Positions 26,054 through 35,419 are shown, numbered from the stretch's first letter. The stretch: DNA of 64,000 bases from Arenibacter sp. P308M17 (GCF_003426735.1 NZ_QVON01000002.1:806001-870000); one strand, 5' to 3'. Notes: a model not told the origin generated them from the letters alone. Numbers and translations: made by a program.

Positions 26054-26710
26054 ATGAAAAAAATATTAGTCCTATCCGCAATAGTATTAATGGGATGTTC
26101 TTCCACGAGTTTGGTAGAAAACTGGAAAAACCCGGACATTGTACTGTTCCATGCCAATAAGGTATTGATAGTAGGTATGGCCTCAAACCCGGAGGCCAGA
26201 ATGGATTTTGAAACCAACATGCAGGAAGAATTTAGCAAACGAAATGTTGAGGCCATGCGAAGCCTCGATGTTTTTGACGTTTCCTTTTCCAACTCCCGCA
26301 AGACCGAAAAAGAACTGGACGATGTGGAACAAAGTCTACTGAACAAGGATTTTGATGCCATATTGTTTACCAAGGTCGTTGGTTCGGAGGATAAGGAAAG
26401 CTTTTTGAAATCCATTGCCAAGTGGAACAATTACCAAGGCAGGTTTAATGACGATTATCTAAGTCACCAGGACATCTATTACGACCAAGGATATTATGAT
26501 AAATTTACGGTATACCATGCCGAGACTACACTGTACTGTATTTGTGAGGGCAAGGAAAGGGCAATGATCTGGAGGGGAAGTATAGACATCACCGACCCCA
26601 ATAACCTACAAAAGACTATAAAAGATTACATAAAACTTGTTGTTATGGCTATGGAAGACCAAGATCTAATTTTTATCAAAGAAGGAAAAAATGAAATTAC
26701 TGGTCTATAG
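26054..26710 (+). CDS. Secreted lipoprotein of unknown function
   Basis: The 218-residue product starts with a lipoprotein signal peptide ending in the lipobox LMGC (Cys15). The mature part has alternating strands and helices, an unusual Tyr/Asp-rich stretch (DIYYDQGYYDKF, about 143-154), and a Trp-Arg-Gly step near 175. The general look is that of the DUF4136-type lipoproteins, but the match is not certain. It overlaps the D-lactate dehydrogenase gene by 20 bases. An anchored periplasmic or outer-membrane role is likely. Confidence 0.75.
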   Translation: MKKILVLSAIVLMGCSSTSLVENWKNPDIVLFHANKVLIVGMASNPEARMDFETNMQEEFSKRNVEAMRSLDVFDVSFSNSRKTEKELDDVEQSLLNKDFDAILFTKVVGSEDKESFLKSIAKWNNYQGRFNDDYLSHQDIYYDQGYYDKFTVYHAETTLYCICEGKERAMIWRGSIDITDPNNLQKTIKDYIKLVVMAMEDQDLIFIKEGKNEITGL

Positions 26711-27683
26711 CGCTAAAGATTTTGAAATCCCTTTTTTAGATAATGCCAATAACGACCGTCATAAGGTAAGCTATACAAAAGATGCCTTAAATTCCGAGAC
26801 GGCCATCCAAGCTCTTGGCCATAAGGCGGTATCCATATTTTCTGGTGATGATGCCTCCTCCTTGGTATTGGAAAAATTATCCGATATGGGGGTTCGCTAC
26901 ATTAGCCTGCGTTCGGCAGGGTATAACAACGTGCATCTTAAAACGGCACATAAATATGGGCTTAAGGTAGCCAATGTCCCGTACTATTCCCCCTACTCCA
27001 TTGCCGAACATGCCATTGCCCTATTGCAGGCACTTAACCGGAAGATTGTTTTGGCAGATAGGCAGGTACACTCCTATAATTTTCTACAGAACAACTTGAT
27101 GGGCTTCGATTTGAACCAAAAAACCGTAGGCATTATAGGAACAGGTAATATAGGCAGTGTTATGGCGAAGATTATGCACGGTTTTGGCTGCAAGATATTG
27201 GCCAACGACCTTAAACCTGATTTTGGACTTGTTCAATTATATGATCTCTCCTACACTTCATTGGACCAGCTTTGCGAACAATCCGATATAATAAGCCTTC
27301 ACATTCCATTAACCCAAGAGAGCCACTATTTGATAGACAAACAAAAACTATCACTAATGAAACCGGAAGTTGTTTTGATAAATACAGCAAGAGGGGCCCT
27401 GGTGGAAACCAAAGAGTTGATCAGTGCTCTAGAGAAAAAAGCTATTGGGGGCTACTGCACTGATGTTTATGAAAAGGAAATAGGGTCGTTCTTTACGGAT
27501 AATTCTACCGAAGGGATAAAAGATATGCAATTAATTAAATTATTGTCCTTTCCCAATGTACTGCTTACGCCACACCAAGGCTTTATAACCAAAGAAGCGC
27601 TGACCAATATAGCGATGGTTACTTTTGAAAATCTAAATAGTTGGAAAGAAGGGAAACCCAGTAGGAATGAACTGGACGTATAA
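26691..27683 (+). CDS. ldhA: D-lactate dehydrogenase (2-hydroxyacid dehydrogenase family)
   Basis: The 330-residue enzyme has the NAD fold motif GTGNIGSVMAKI, the catalytic Arg in INTARGALVET, a following Glu and the catalytic His in TPHQGF. YNNVHLKTA and NVPYYSPYSIAEHAI are typical of fermentative D-lactate dehydrogenases. It regenerates NAD by reducing pyruvate, useful when respiration is limited. It is translated with the upstream lipoprotein gene (20-base overlap), and the unit is probably driven by the promoter at 25840. It is convergent with the cardiolipin synthase gene. Confidence 0.9.
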   Translation: MKLLVYSAKDFEIPFLDNANNDRHKVSYTKDALNSETAIQALGHKAVSIFSGDDASSLVLEKLSDMGVRYISLRSAGYNNVHLKTAHKYGLKVANVPYYSPYSIAEHAIALLQALNRKIVLADRQVHSYNFLQNNLMGFDLNQKTVGIIGTGNIGSVMAKIMHGFGCKILANDLKPDFGLVQLYDLSYTSLDQLCEQSDIISLHIPLTQESHYLIDKQKLSLMKPEVVLINTARGALVETKELISALEKKAIGGYCTDVYEKEIGSFFTDNSTEGIKDMQLIKLLSFPNVLLTPHQGFITKEALTNIAMVTFENLNSWKEGKPSRNELDV

Positions 27684-27694
27684 AAACTATAGCT

Positions 27695-29107
27695 TCACAA
27701 CAACGAACTAAACACTTTTCCAAAACCCTCCTTTAGCTTGTCCGCCCAAGGTCTCTTTATATAATCTTCATATATCAGCATTCTACTGGAGTAGGCATCA
27801 CTAAGAAAATCCTCCTTTAACAACTGTGCAAAAGAGCTATCATAAACAATGGCATTTACTTCATAGTTCTGTTCAAAACTCCTATCATCCAAATTAGCCG
27901 TACCTATGGTAGCAATGGCATCATCACTTACAATAATTTTACTATGTAAAAATCCGTCGGGAAATAAATAGATCTTGATACCAGATCTAAGAAGGGGTTC
28001 AAAATAAGACCGTACACTCCAACTTACTATTTTGTTGTCCGCATTCTCGGAAACCATTAACCGTATATCCACACCTCCCAGGGCGGCGGTCTGCAAGGCC
28101 TGCATCATAGCCTGTCCTGGAATTACATAGGGATTGGTTATAAACAGATAATTCTTCGCCTTATTGATCATTGTAAAATAAGTTTGTTCAAGCGAAGGAA
28201 AATCATCGTCCGGCCCCCCCGAGACAATTTGTACAAGTTTGCCTTCACTTTTTTTAAAGGTACCGTTATGCGTATCCAAGGGAAGCACAGAAATGGTCTT
28301 CTGACAAACCAGGTACCAATCCATTGCAAAAACAAAATCCAAATGACTGGCTGCGGTACCTTCCAACCTAAGGTGCATATCGTGCCAGTTGCCCAGTTCC
28401 ATATCACCTTTCAAGTATTTATCAGAGACATTGATTCCTCCGGTAAATGCCACTTTGCCATCTACTATAATGATCTTTCTATGGTTTCTATAGTTTAAGG
28501 AAGAAAAAAAACGCCCGAACCTGAACGGAAGAAAAGGATATACCTCTACCCCCATAATCTTTAATTTTTTCAAATAGGCCTTACTTAAGGAAAAGCTACC
28601 AATACCGTCATAGATCATTCTTACTTCTACCCCTTGCTCAATTTTATGCTCAAAAAGCTGCAATAGCTTCTGCGCAAGTTCCCCTTCTTCAAAAATGTAA
28701 TACTGTAGATGTATCCTATATTGAGCATTTTCCAAAGCTTCGAAGATAGATTCGAAGGTCGTTTTTCCATCTTTCAACAGACGGAGATCATTCTGGTCCG
28801 TGGGAGGAAAATGTGAATTACGGTACACCAAGGTCATTAGTTTTTGGTACTTCCCGTTCATGGAAGCCATGTGCTTCATTAAGGGTTCCGGTAAATTTAA
28901 AAAAGCCTTCTTTTTTAATTTCAACAACTTATTTTTTCTCCTATTTCTTCCTAAAAGTAGATAAAGTACCATTCCACCTACGGGTATGGTAAAAATGGCC
29001 AGCATCCAGGCCAAACTTTTTGAAGGTTTGGCACCGTGCAAAAGGATACTTATAATAATGGTAAAAGCAATAAGTAAATAGAGACTAAGAAAAAAAGCAT
29101 TCCACAT
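27695..29107 (-). CDS. cls: Cardiolipin synthase (phospholipase D family)
   Basis: The protein (470 residues from the ATG at 29107) has two N-terminal membrane helices (about 5-25 and 35-53) and two phospholipase-D motifs: NHRKIIIVD with GGINVSD near 215, and LHSKIIVSDDAIATIGTANLDDRS near 395. It condenses phosphatidyl groups into cardiolipin at the inner membrane. The longer frame to 29143 begins with TTG and was not used. An FNR/CRP-like promoter lies upstream (29148-29189). Confidence 0.93.
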   Translation of the reverse strand: MWNAFFLSLYLLIAFTIIISILLHGAKPSKSLAWMLAIFTIPVGGMVLYLLLGRNRRKNKLLKLKKKAFLNLPEPLMKHMASMNGKYQKLMTLVYRNSHFPPTDQNDLRLLKDGKTTFESIFEALENAQYRIHLQYYIFEEGELAQKLLQLFEHKIEQGVEVRMIYDGIGSFSLSKAYLKKLKIMGVEVYPFLPFRFGRFFSSLNYRNHRKIIIVDGKVAFTGGINVSDKYLKGDMELGNWHDMHLRLEGTAASHLDFVFAMDWYLVCQKTISVLPLDTHNGTFKKSEGKLVQIVSGGPDDDFPSLEQTYFTMINKAKNYLFITNPYVIPGQAMMQALQTAALGGVDIRLMVSENADNKIVSWSVRSYFEPLLRSGIKIYLFPDGFLHSKIIVSDDAIATIGTANLDDRSFEQNYEVNAIVYDSSFAQLLKEDFLSDAYSSRMLIYEDYIKRPWADKLKEGFGKVFSSLL

Positions 29108-29147
29108 ATTTCCTTTATTGTTTGTTGACCGGGATGGGTGCAATGAA

Positions 29148-29189
29148 CAAAGTTCGGGAATTGTTGTGTTCCAACTATGATAATTATCA
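29148..29189 (-). promoter_or_regulatory. Class II FNR/CRP-type promoter of the cardiolipin synthase gene
   Basis: TGATAATTATCA (29178-29189) is a perfect palindrome. GAACTTTG (29148-29155) follows after 22 instead of 23 bases and lacks the initial T, so this member is less certain. The start codon is 40 bases downstream. Confidence 0.5.
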
Positions 29190-29249
29190 GCTGTTGGTAG
29201 CGTTGAGTTATTTACAACTTCGCCATTCTAGAGGTTTATGATAAAATAA

Positions 29250-29284
29250 AACCCTCAAAACATAAATACTTTGTGTTGAGGGTT
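29250..29284 (-). terminator. Terminator hairpin of the 29370-29921 gene
   Basis: AACCCTCAAAAC (29250-29261) and GTGTTGAGGGTT (29273-29284) pair over 12 bases with one mismatch. On the minus strand a T-rich stretch follows. It is 86 bases after the stop at 29370. Confidence 0.6.
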
Positions 29285-29369
29285 CTTAATAGTCAAAATA
29301 ATATTAAGATTCTACGTTTCTAAAAATTAGTGAAGTACTGGGTATAAAGAAAGTTTTGGATCACTAACC

Positions 29370-29921
29370 CTATGAGTGTGCGAGTTTGCCCGCAAGTACA
29401 CCTTGACCCTTAAAAACCTGTGCAATGGATTTAAAAAATCCTATTGCTTTAAAGGGTGCAAAATCGAACCGAAGAATGGCTTCCGGTGACTCTTCCCCTA
29501 CAACAATTAGTCCGTTCACTATCTCAAAATCCAAATATTTAATTCCGTCCGCATCTTCTTCATACCTATCACTATAGGTAATTCTGCTCCCCGTTTTTCC
29601 TAGATAAAATCTAATCGCACTATAGGATCCCGGTGCTAAGCTAAGTACACTTTTTGATTTTAGAAAAAGACCGGTATGCATACCTTTGATAGGTATGGCG
29701 GTCTGACCAGGGAAGTCCGCTATAAAATGCTCCTGTCCCTTAGTATCTATTGCAGAAAACTTAGTAATGTTCAATTCCATTTCGGACACTTTCATATCCG
29801 TGGCATAGCTATTTTGCAATACCAAATCCTTAATACATTTTCCATCGGAATCCAATTGGTACCTATCGGATATAAGTGGAACTACCTGCCAAGTTTTGGG
29901 ATAAAAATTCATTTTTTTCAT
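29370..29921 (-). CDS. Conserved protein of unknown function, DUF4382-like
   Basis: The 183-residue protein lacks a signal peptide. It is beta-rich, with LNITKFSAIDTKGQEHFI, then SYSAIRFYLGKTGSRI and a terminal hydrophobic stretch. The order of strands and the SYSAIRFYLG step recall the DUF4382 domain of exported proteins, but I would not insist. It is monocistronic, with its own terminator. No operator of the local regulon was found upstream. Confidence 0.6.
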   Translation of the reverse strand: MKKMNFYPKTWQVVPLISDRYQLDSDGKCIKDLVLQNSYATDMKVSEMELNITKFSAIDTKGQEHFIADFPGQTAIPIKGMHTGLFLKSKSVLSLAPGSYSAIRFYLGKTGSRITYSDRYEEDADGIKYLDFEIVNGLIVVGEESPEAILRFDFAPFKAIGFFKSIAQVFKGQGVLAGKLAHS

Positions 29922-30146
29922 GACGCAATATTTAAAGGGTACACTTACAAAGTTATAAGTACCTGTCCTCCAATAAAACAGCAGAATTTTCCAATTTATA
30001 TGCTATCTTAACTACAGATCCAAAACATATCATAAAAATGGCCAGTATCCATTCTAAACATTAGTATTCAGCATACTTAAATCAATACAGGTCGATTCCA
30101 TTTTATACTTTTTACATAACCTCCGCCACATCTGGACCTCAATCCT

Positions 30147-30154
30147 TATTTTTG
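30147..30154 (+). promoter_or_regulatory. -10 element TATTTTTG before the YbdG-like channel gene
   Basis: TATTTTTG is a perfect TAnnTTTG element 27 bases before the ATG at 30182. No TGAY-N4-RTCA site lies at the 23-base distance, so this promoter is outside the regulon. Confidence 0.5.
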
Positions 30155-30181
30155 CCAAGTATTCAACATTGCATTCCGACT

Positions 30182-31489
30182 ATGAACAACGGTTTAAGAC
30201 GATTACTATACGATTACCTGATCCAATCCGGTTTGGAAGCCAATTCGGCCGCCTACATAAATGCCCTGATCCTTTTCCTAGGCATAATTTTAGTGGCCGT
30301 AATAATGGATTATATCCTCTGGAAAATCTTGCGTTTTTTATCGGTAAGGTTCGCTAGGCGGTCCAGGACCAATTTTGATAATTATTTAGTATTTAATAAG
30401 GTACCTAGATATGTGGCCCACATTATACCCTTATTGTTGTTGTACCAGTATCTTCCCCTGGCCTTCCTCGATTTTGAAAATGCCGAGGGCATAATATTAA
30501 AGGCCATTGAAGTCCTAGCCGTAATCTTGGTATTGTTACTTGTAAGAAGCATGCTCCGGAGTATAAAGGATTATCTAAAGACCCTGCCCCATTTGAAGGA
30601 CAAGCCACTGGATAGCTACAGCCAGGTGTTTATGATAATCGCCTGGATCGGGGGTACCCTAACACTTTTTGCGGTATTGACCGACACCACAATTTGGAAA
30701 TTCTTTACGGCCTTGGGGGCGGCCTCAGCCGTAATCCTGTTAATATTTAAAGATACCATTCTAGGCCTTGTTGCCAGTATACAGGTAAGCATTAACGACA
30801 TGGTCCGTATTGGGGATTGGATAACTATTGATAAATTTGGGGCCGATGGCAATGTTACCGAAATTTCTCTGGCCACTGTAAAGGTCCAGAATTTTGACAA
30901 TACCATTACGACTATTCCTACCTATTCCCTTATTTCGGATTCGTTCAAAAACTGGAGGGGAATGCAGGCTTCCGGAGGCCGCAGGATTAAACGGGCACTG
31001 CATATAAAACAGAAAAGTATCAAATTCCTGACAGCAGGGAATATTGAAACCCTGAAAGGCATACAGCTAATTTCCAAATATTTGGAGATTAGAAACAACA
31101 ATATAGACACCTACAACAAGGAACACCATATTGACAAACAATTGCCTATAAACGGAAGGAACTTGACCAATATTGGTGTTTTTAGGAAATATATTGAATC
31201 CTATTTAAAAAACCATTCCGCCATAAACCAGACGATGACTTTAATGACCAGGCAATTAGCTCCTACCTCTCAAGGAATACCATTGGAAATCTATGCCTTT
31301 AGCAGTGATAAGCGATGGGAAAACTACGAATATATAATGGCCGATATTTTTGATCATTTGTTGGCGGCACTACCTTATTTTGAGTTGGAAGTTTTTGAAC
31401 TGCCGACCACTTTGGGCCATGACCTTGACAAAATAACATCTGGAAAGGAAGGACTACTCAGCGAGGATGGTATGCCAGGGCCGGAATAA
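30182..31489 (+). CDS. YbdG-like MscS-family mechanosensitive channel
   Basis: From the ATG at 30182 the protein has 435 residues. Five membrane segments precede the pore region AASAVILLIFKDTILGLVASIQ, followed by GDWITIDKFGADGNVTEISLATVKVQNFDNTITTIP, of which the GDWI/KFGADG steps are characteristic of E. coli YbdG (MscM). The C-terminal domain of about 180 residues is also as in YbdG. It protects against mild hypo-osmotic shock. It is followed after 24 bases by the KefF-like gene, so it may be part of that operon. Confidence 0.9.
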   Translation: MNNGLRRLLYDYLIQSGLEANSAAYINALILFLGIILVAVIMDYILWKILRFLSVRFARRSRTNFDNYLVFNKVPRYVAHIIPLLLLYQYLPLAFLDFENAEGIILKAIEVLAVILVLLLVRSMLRSIKDYLKTLPHLKDKPLDSYSQVFMIIAWIGGTLTLFAVLTDTTIWKFFTALGAASAVILLIFKDTILGLVASIQVSINDMVRIGDWITIDKFGADGNVTEISLATVKVQNFDNTITTIPTYSLISDSFKNWRGMQASGGRRIKRALHIKQKSIKFLTAGNIETLKGIQLISKYLEIRNNNIDTYNKEHHIDKQLPINGRNLTNIGVFRKYIESYLKNHSAINQTMTLMTRQLAPTSQGIPLEIYAFSSDKRWENYEYIMADIFDHLLAALPYFELEVFELPTTLGHDLDKITSGKEGLLSEDGMPGPE

Positions 31490-31513
31490 ATATTTTTGAT
31501 TAATTTTAAAAGT

Positions 31514-32119
31514 ATGAACCGAATATTAATTTTGTTTGCCCATCCAAAATTTGAACAGTCCAGAGCAAACAAGGCCCTCGTCAAAAAAATTGAAAATAAA
31601 GAGGGGGTTACCTTTCATGACCTCTATGAGCGCTATCCCGATTTCAACATAGATATCATAAAAGAAAAAAAACTGTTGACAGATCATGATGTAATTATTT
31701 GGCACCATCCCTTTTATTGGTACAGTTGCCCTCCTTTAATGAAACAATGGATGGATGTTGTTCTGGAATTTGGTTGGGCCCATGGTCCCAATGGAAGGGC
31801 GCTTCAAGCAAAAAAGTGTTTAAACGTAATTACCACGGGAGGAACCAGGGCCGTTTACTGCTCCGAAGGAAACCATAATTATTCCGTACACGAATTTTTG
31901 CGCCCCTTTGAGCAGACTGCCCGACTTTGTGGAATGGAATACCTTCCCCCTTTCACGGTTATGGGAACCCATAACCTGTCCGATCAGGAGCTGGATACAT
32001 ATACCTTCCAATACGAACAATTGATAGATGGATTACTACAAGGCCTTCCTTTTAGCAAGATCAATAACTGTGAGTTCTTAAACGACACGCCCCAACTAAA
32101 TAAAGTAACTTCCAAATGA
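31514..32119 (+). CDS. KefF/KefG-like NAD(P)H quinone reductase
   Basis: The 201-residue flavodoxin-like protein has ILILFAHPKFEQSRAN at the N-terminus and HHPFYWYSCPPLMKQWMDVVL near 63, the FMN and quinone site of the family, then ITTGGT. In enterobacteria KefF/KefG bind the KefC/KefB antiporter and are needed for its full activity. Here the gene overlaps the antiporter gene by four bases (ATGA), so the same partnership is likely. The start at 31514 is the first ATG that gives the conserved N-terminus. Confidence 0.88.
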   Translation: MNRILILFAHPKFEQSRANKALVKKIENKEGVTFHDLYERYPDFNIDIIKEKKLLTDHDVIIWHHPFYWYSCPPLMKQWMDVVLEFGWAHGPNGRALQAKKCLNVITTGGTRAVYCSEGNHNYSVHEFLRPFEQTARLCGMEYLPPFTVMGTHNLSDQELDTYTFQYEQLIDGLLQGLPFSKINNCEFLNDTPQLNKVTSK

Positions 32120-34008
32120 GCGGTAGCATACTCTTTGCGGCAATTGTTTTTCTGGCCGGTGCCATTATTTGCGTTCCCATAGCCAAAAGATTGGGCCTGA
32201 GTTCCGTTCTTGGCTACCTCCTGGCCGGAATACTGATAGGACCTTATATTTTGGGCTTTGTAGGTGATGAAGGCCAGGACATACTTCACTTTGCAGAATT
32301 TGGAGTTGTTATGATGCTATTTCTAATAGGCCTGGAGATAGAACCAAAGCACTTTTGGCAAATGAGGAAAACCATAATTGGTATGGGCGGAGCCCAGGTA
32401 TTGGGTACCATGCTGGTTTCCTACCTTTTATTTGCCTCCATTGGATTTGATTGGAAGGTTTCACTGATCATTTCCATGGCAGTTTCCCTCTCTTCCACTG
32501 CCATAACCCTGCAGACAATCAAGGAAAATGGTTTGATGGATACTACCTATGGGGCATCTTCGTTTTCCATTCTTCTGTTTCAGGATATCATCGTTATTTT
32601 TATGTTGGCGGTCATCCCCCTGCTCTCCAATACTAAAAAGGCCGTTGTTACCAACGACCATTCGGAGCATATCTATCTACTTGAAAATTTACCCTTGGGT
32701 TTTCAGGCCTTGGCCATTTTCCTATCTGTAGTGATTATTGTTCTTGCCGGCCGTTACTGCTTTGTTCCCATGTTGCGGTTGGTAGCCAAAACCAGGCTCA
32801 GGGAGCTACTGTCCGCCTCTGCCCTCCTTATCGTAATCGCCCTTGCCTACCTTATGGAATTGGTGGGACTTAGTCCGGCCTTGGGGGCGTTTTTGGGAGG
32901 GGTGGTATTGGCTACCAGTGAATTTAAACATGAACTGGAAAGTAATTTGCAGCCCTTCAAAGGCCTATTGCTGGGCCTGTTCTTTATGGCTGTCGGTGCT
33001 TCCATCAATTTTATCGTTATTGCAAATAATCCTTTAATTATCAGCGGTTTGGTCATCAGTGTTATCGTTTTAAAGGCCTTGATCCTATTTTTGGTCGGAG
33101 CTATTTTTAAACTCAAGACAGACCAAAGCCTGCTCCTCACGGTAGGGCTGGCCCAAATTGGGGAGTTTGCCTTTGTCCTGTTTTCCTTTGCCTTTCAATT
33201 GAATATTCTGGACAAGGCCGCTTTGGATATGATGTTGGTGGTGACCGCCCTTAGCATGACCCTTACGCCCATACTCGGAATTATAAATGAACGATTCATC
33301 TTGCCGCGTGTTGGTACAAAAAAAATGGAAAACAGACCGTTGGACCATATTGCAAAGACCCACAATGTTATTTTGGTAGGTTTTGGTCATTTTGGGAGTA
33401 CGATCGGCAGGTTCCTCAGATCCTATGGCATTGAAGCCACTATATTGGATAACGATTCCAACCGTGTAGATCTTCTAAGAAAAATGGGATTCGAAGTCTA
33501 CTATGGCGATGCCACGCGAATAGACCTTTTGGAATCGGCAGGAATAGCAGAGGCCAAGATTTTGATATCGGCAATTGACAATAGTGATCACGTAAGGCAT
33601 TTGACCAAAATGGTCAAAGAAAAATATCCAAACGTAAAGTTGATGTTGCGCGCAAAAAACAGATACGATGCCTATGATTTACTAAATATGGGTGTTGAGG
33701 ATGTTTACCGGGAATCTTTGGATACCTCTGTCAGGATGGCCAGTGACGCACTGAACTATTTGGGCTTTAGAAAATACACCATATACAGACAAGCCCAAAA
33801 ATTTATCCAGTATGATGAGGAAAGCCTGAGACGCCTATCGGACAAGCCCCAAACCAGGGAAGAATATATTTTTAAGGCCAAAGAAGAAATCGAACAGCAG
33901 GAAAAACAGTTGGAAGAAGATCTAAAAAGAGGCATTATCGAATATGACAATCATTGGGATAGCGAACAAATGAGAGCTGCCCATAAATTGCCCAGGAATA
34001 AAATATAA
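32116..34008 (+). CDS. KefB/KefC-type potassium/proton antiporter
   Basis: The 630-residue protein has twelve to thirteen membrane helices of the CPA2 family (residues 1-385), with GLEIEPKHFW and the LGYLLAGILIGP start. A cytoplasmic TrkA-N/RCK domain begins near 412 (ILVGFGHFGSTIGRFL, a Rossmann GxGxxG loop). It extrudes potassium and acidifies the cytoplasm in response to electrophiles; whether glutathione adducts gate it here cannot be seen. The last 60 residues are charged and helical. Confidence 0.92.
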   Translation: MSGSILFAAIVFLAGAIICVPIAKRLGLSSVLGYLLAGILIGPYILGFVGDEGQDILHFAEFGVVMMLFLIGLEIEPKHFWQMRKTIIGMGGAQVLGTMLVSYLLFASIGFDWKVSLIISMAVSLSSTAITLQTIKENGLMDTTYGASSFSILLFQDIIVIFMLAVIPLLSNTKKAVVTNDHSEHIYLLENLPLGFQALAIFLSVVIIVLAGRYCFVPMLRLVAKTRLRELLSASALLIVIALAYLMELVGLSPALGAFLGGVVLATSEFKHELESNLQPFKGLLLGLFFMAVGASINFIVIANNPLIISGLVISVIVLKALILFLVGAIFKLKTDQSLLLTVGLAQIGEFAFVLFSFAFQLNILDKAALDMMLVVTALSMTLTPILGIINERFILPRVGTKKMENRPLDHIAKTHNVILVGFGHFGSTIGRFLRSYGIEATILDNDSNRVDLLRKMGFEVYYGDATRIDLLESAGIAEAKILISAIDNSDHVRHLTKMVKEKYPNVKLMLRAKNRYDAYDLLNMGVEDVYRESLDTSVRMASDALNYLGFRKYTIYRQAQKFIQYDEESLRRLSDKPQTREEYIFKAKEEIEQQEKQLEEDLKRGIIEYDNHWDSEQMRAAHKLPRNKI

Positions 34009-34056
34009 ATTCCAATAATATTTATTGAACCCCAGAGCCCTCGCCGGATAGTTCCT

Positions 34057-34437
34057 CTAAATTTCCCCCGATGCCGGAAGCTTGGTGGATTTGGTCTTGG
34101 TAAAAATATACATCCAAATAATTCTGGATAGCCTAAAATTTATAGTACTCAGTAATATGGCCAATACTACCACTCCAAAAAAGGTAGTAGTGAGGGACAT
34201 GCCCAGAATAAAATAGGAAATAATGGAAAAAGTTATAAACTCGGCTGCTGTAAGTGCATAACTGACAAACATGGCTCCAAAGAAAAAACCGGGTTCCCTT
34301 TCAAATTTAAAATTGCATTTATTACACCTCTCATACATTGTAGGGATTCTAAATAGCAACAGATTTCCTTTTGAACTAAAGATTTTTGATTTCTTACAAC
34401 TCGGGCACTCTCCCCTTAAAATAGATGAAATAAGCAT
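34057..34437 (-). CDS. DUF983 membrane protein with zinc-ribbon cysteines
   Basis: From the ATG at 34437 the protein has 126 residues. It has two CxxC pairs (RGECPSCKK near 10 and ERCNKCNFKF near 37), which make a likely metal ribbon, and two membrane helices (about 55-78 and 82-104). The EPGFFFGAMFVSYAL step is the DUF983 hallmark. Its function is not established. A TACATTTG promoter element at 34459-34466 supports this start and rejects the longer frame. It is divergent from the AraC-type gene. Confidence 0.88.
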   Translation of the reverse strand: MLISSILRGECPSCKKSKIFSSKGNLLLFRIPTMYERCNKCNFKFEREPGFFFGAMFVSYALTAAEFITFSIISYFILGMSLTTTFFGVVVLAILLSTINFRLSRIIWMYIFTKTKSTKLPASGEI

Positions 34438-34458
34438 AACAATGGAAAATTGATCTTG

Positions 34459-34466
34459 CAAATGTA
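34459..34466 (-). promoter_or_regulatory. -10 element TACATTTG of the DUF983 gene
   Basis: Perfect TAnnTTTG on the minus strand, 21 bases before the ATG at 34437. Confidence 0.5.
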
Positions 34467-34537
34467 AGCTTTTTAGACTATATAATGGTTGTACACAATT
34501 CGCCATTTTTTGTACATTTAGGACATATATTCCATAT

Positions 34538-35413
34538 ATGAAAACCATACCTATTTTAAATATCACTGCATTTGAAGCTGATTTATCCCACTCCCAATTT
34601 TACTGCAATGACATAAAGGAACACTTGGAGCGCAACAAAAACCACTTCCACAAACCACATAAGCACAATTTTTATCTATGTGTACTTTTTTCCCAAGGCA
34701 CCGGCATACATGAAATAGATTTCAATACATATGAAATAGTACCTGGAAGTGTGTTTTTCCTGAGACCCGGGCAGACGCATTACTGGAAATTTAATACGGC
34801 ACCCGAGGGGTATATCTTTTTTCATACCCATGATTTTTACGAGCTATATGTATCCAAGAGCAAACTGGAACAATTTCCGTTTTACCATACCTATGAAAAT
34901 GAACCCATGCTACAATTAACTACCAAGGAGATCGGTTTATCCGAATCCAGGTTCAAGGAACTTTACCATGAATATAAGACCCATAAAGCCTATAAAGCCC
35001 AGAAATTGGCCAGCCTCATAAATACGGCCTACATAGATTTGGCTAGGCAGTATCTCACCAAAGAAAACATTAAAAAAATAAGCTCTACTACCTATTCGGA
35101 TACCATGAGGTTATTGGAGAAATGCATAGAAGATCATTTTAGAACCGAGAAGTCGGTCCAATATTATGCAGATTATTTGAACATTACCCCCAAGCATTTG
35201 AACAGAATCGTGAGGGCGACTTTGGGCAGAACTACCACAGATGTAATTATGGATCGCGTTATCTTGGAATCCAAGCGATTAATTGTACATTCCGGCAATT
35301 CTTTATCCGATATTTCGGAGAGTTTAGGTTATCGGGATTATGCCTATTTCTCCCGATTGTTTAAATTGAAGACAAATATGACCCCACGGGAATTTAAAAA
35401 GAGCTATAGCTAG
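34538..35413 (+). CDS. AraC-family transcriptional regulator
   Basis: The 291-residue protein has a cupin-like sensor half (KPHKHNFYLCVLFSQGTGIHEID, PGSVFFLRPGQTHYW) and a C-terminal AraC double helix-turn-helix: VQYYADYLNITPKHLNRIV and LSDISESLGYRDYAYFSRLFKLKTNMTPREFKK. It probably responds to a small ligand. It is divergent from DUF983, with about 100 bases between the starts, and no target is suggested by the neighbours. Confidence 0.92.
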   Translation: MKTIPILNITAFEADLSHSQFYCNDIKEHLERNKNHFHKPHKHNFYLCVLFSQGTGIHEIDFNTYEIVPGSVFFLRPGQTHYWKFNTAPEGYIFFHTHDFYELYVSKSKLEQFPFYHTYENEPMLQLTTKEIGLSESRFKELYHEYKTHKAYKAQKLASLINTAYIDLARQYLTKENIKKISSTTYSDTMRLLEKCIEDHFRTEKSVQYYADYLNITPKHLNRIVRATLGRTTTDVIMDRVILESKRLIVHSGNSLSDISESLGYRDYAYFSRLFKLKTNMTPREFKKSYS

Positions 35414-35419
35414 ATGGTT

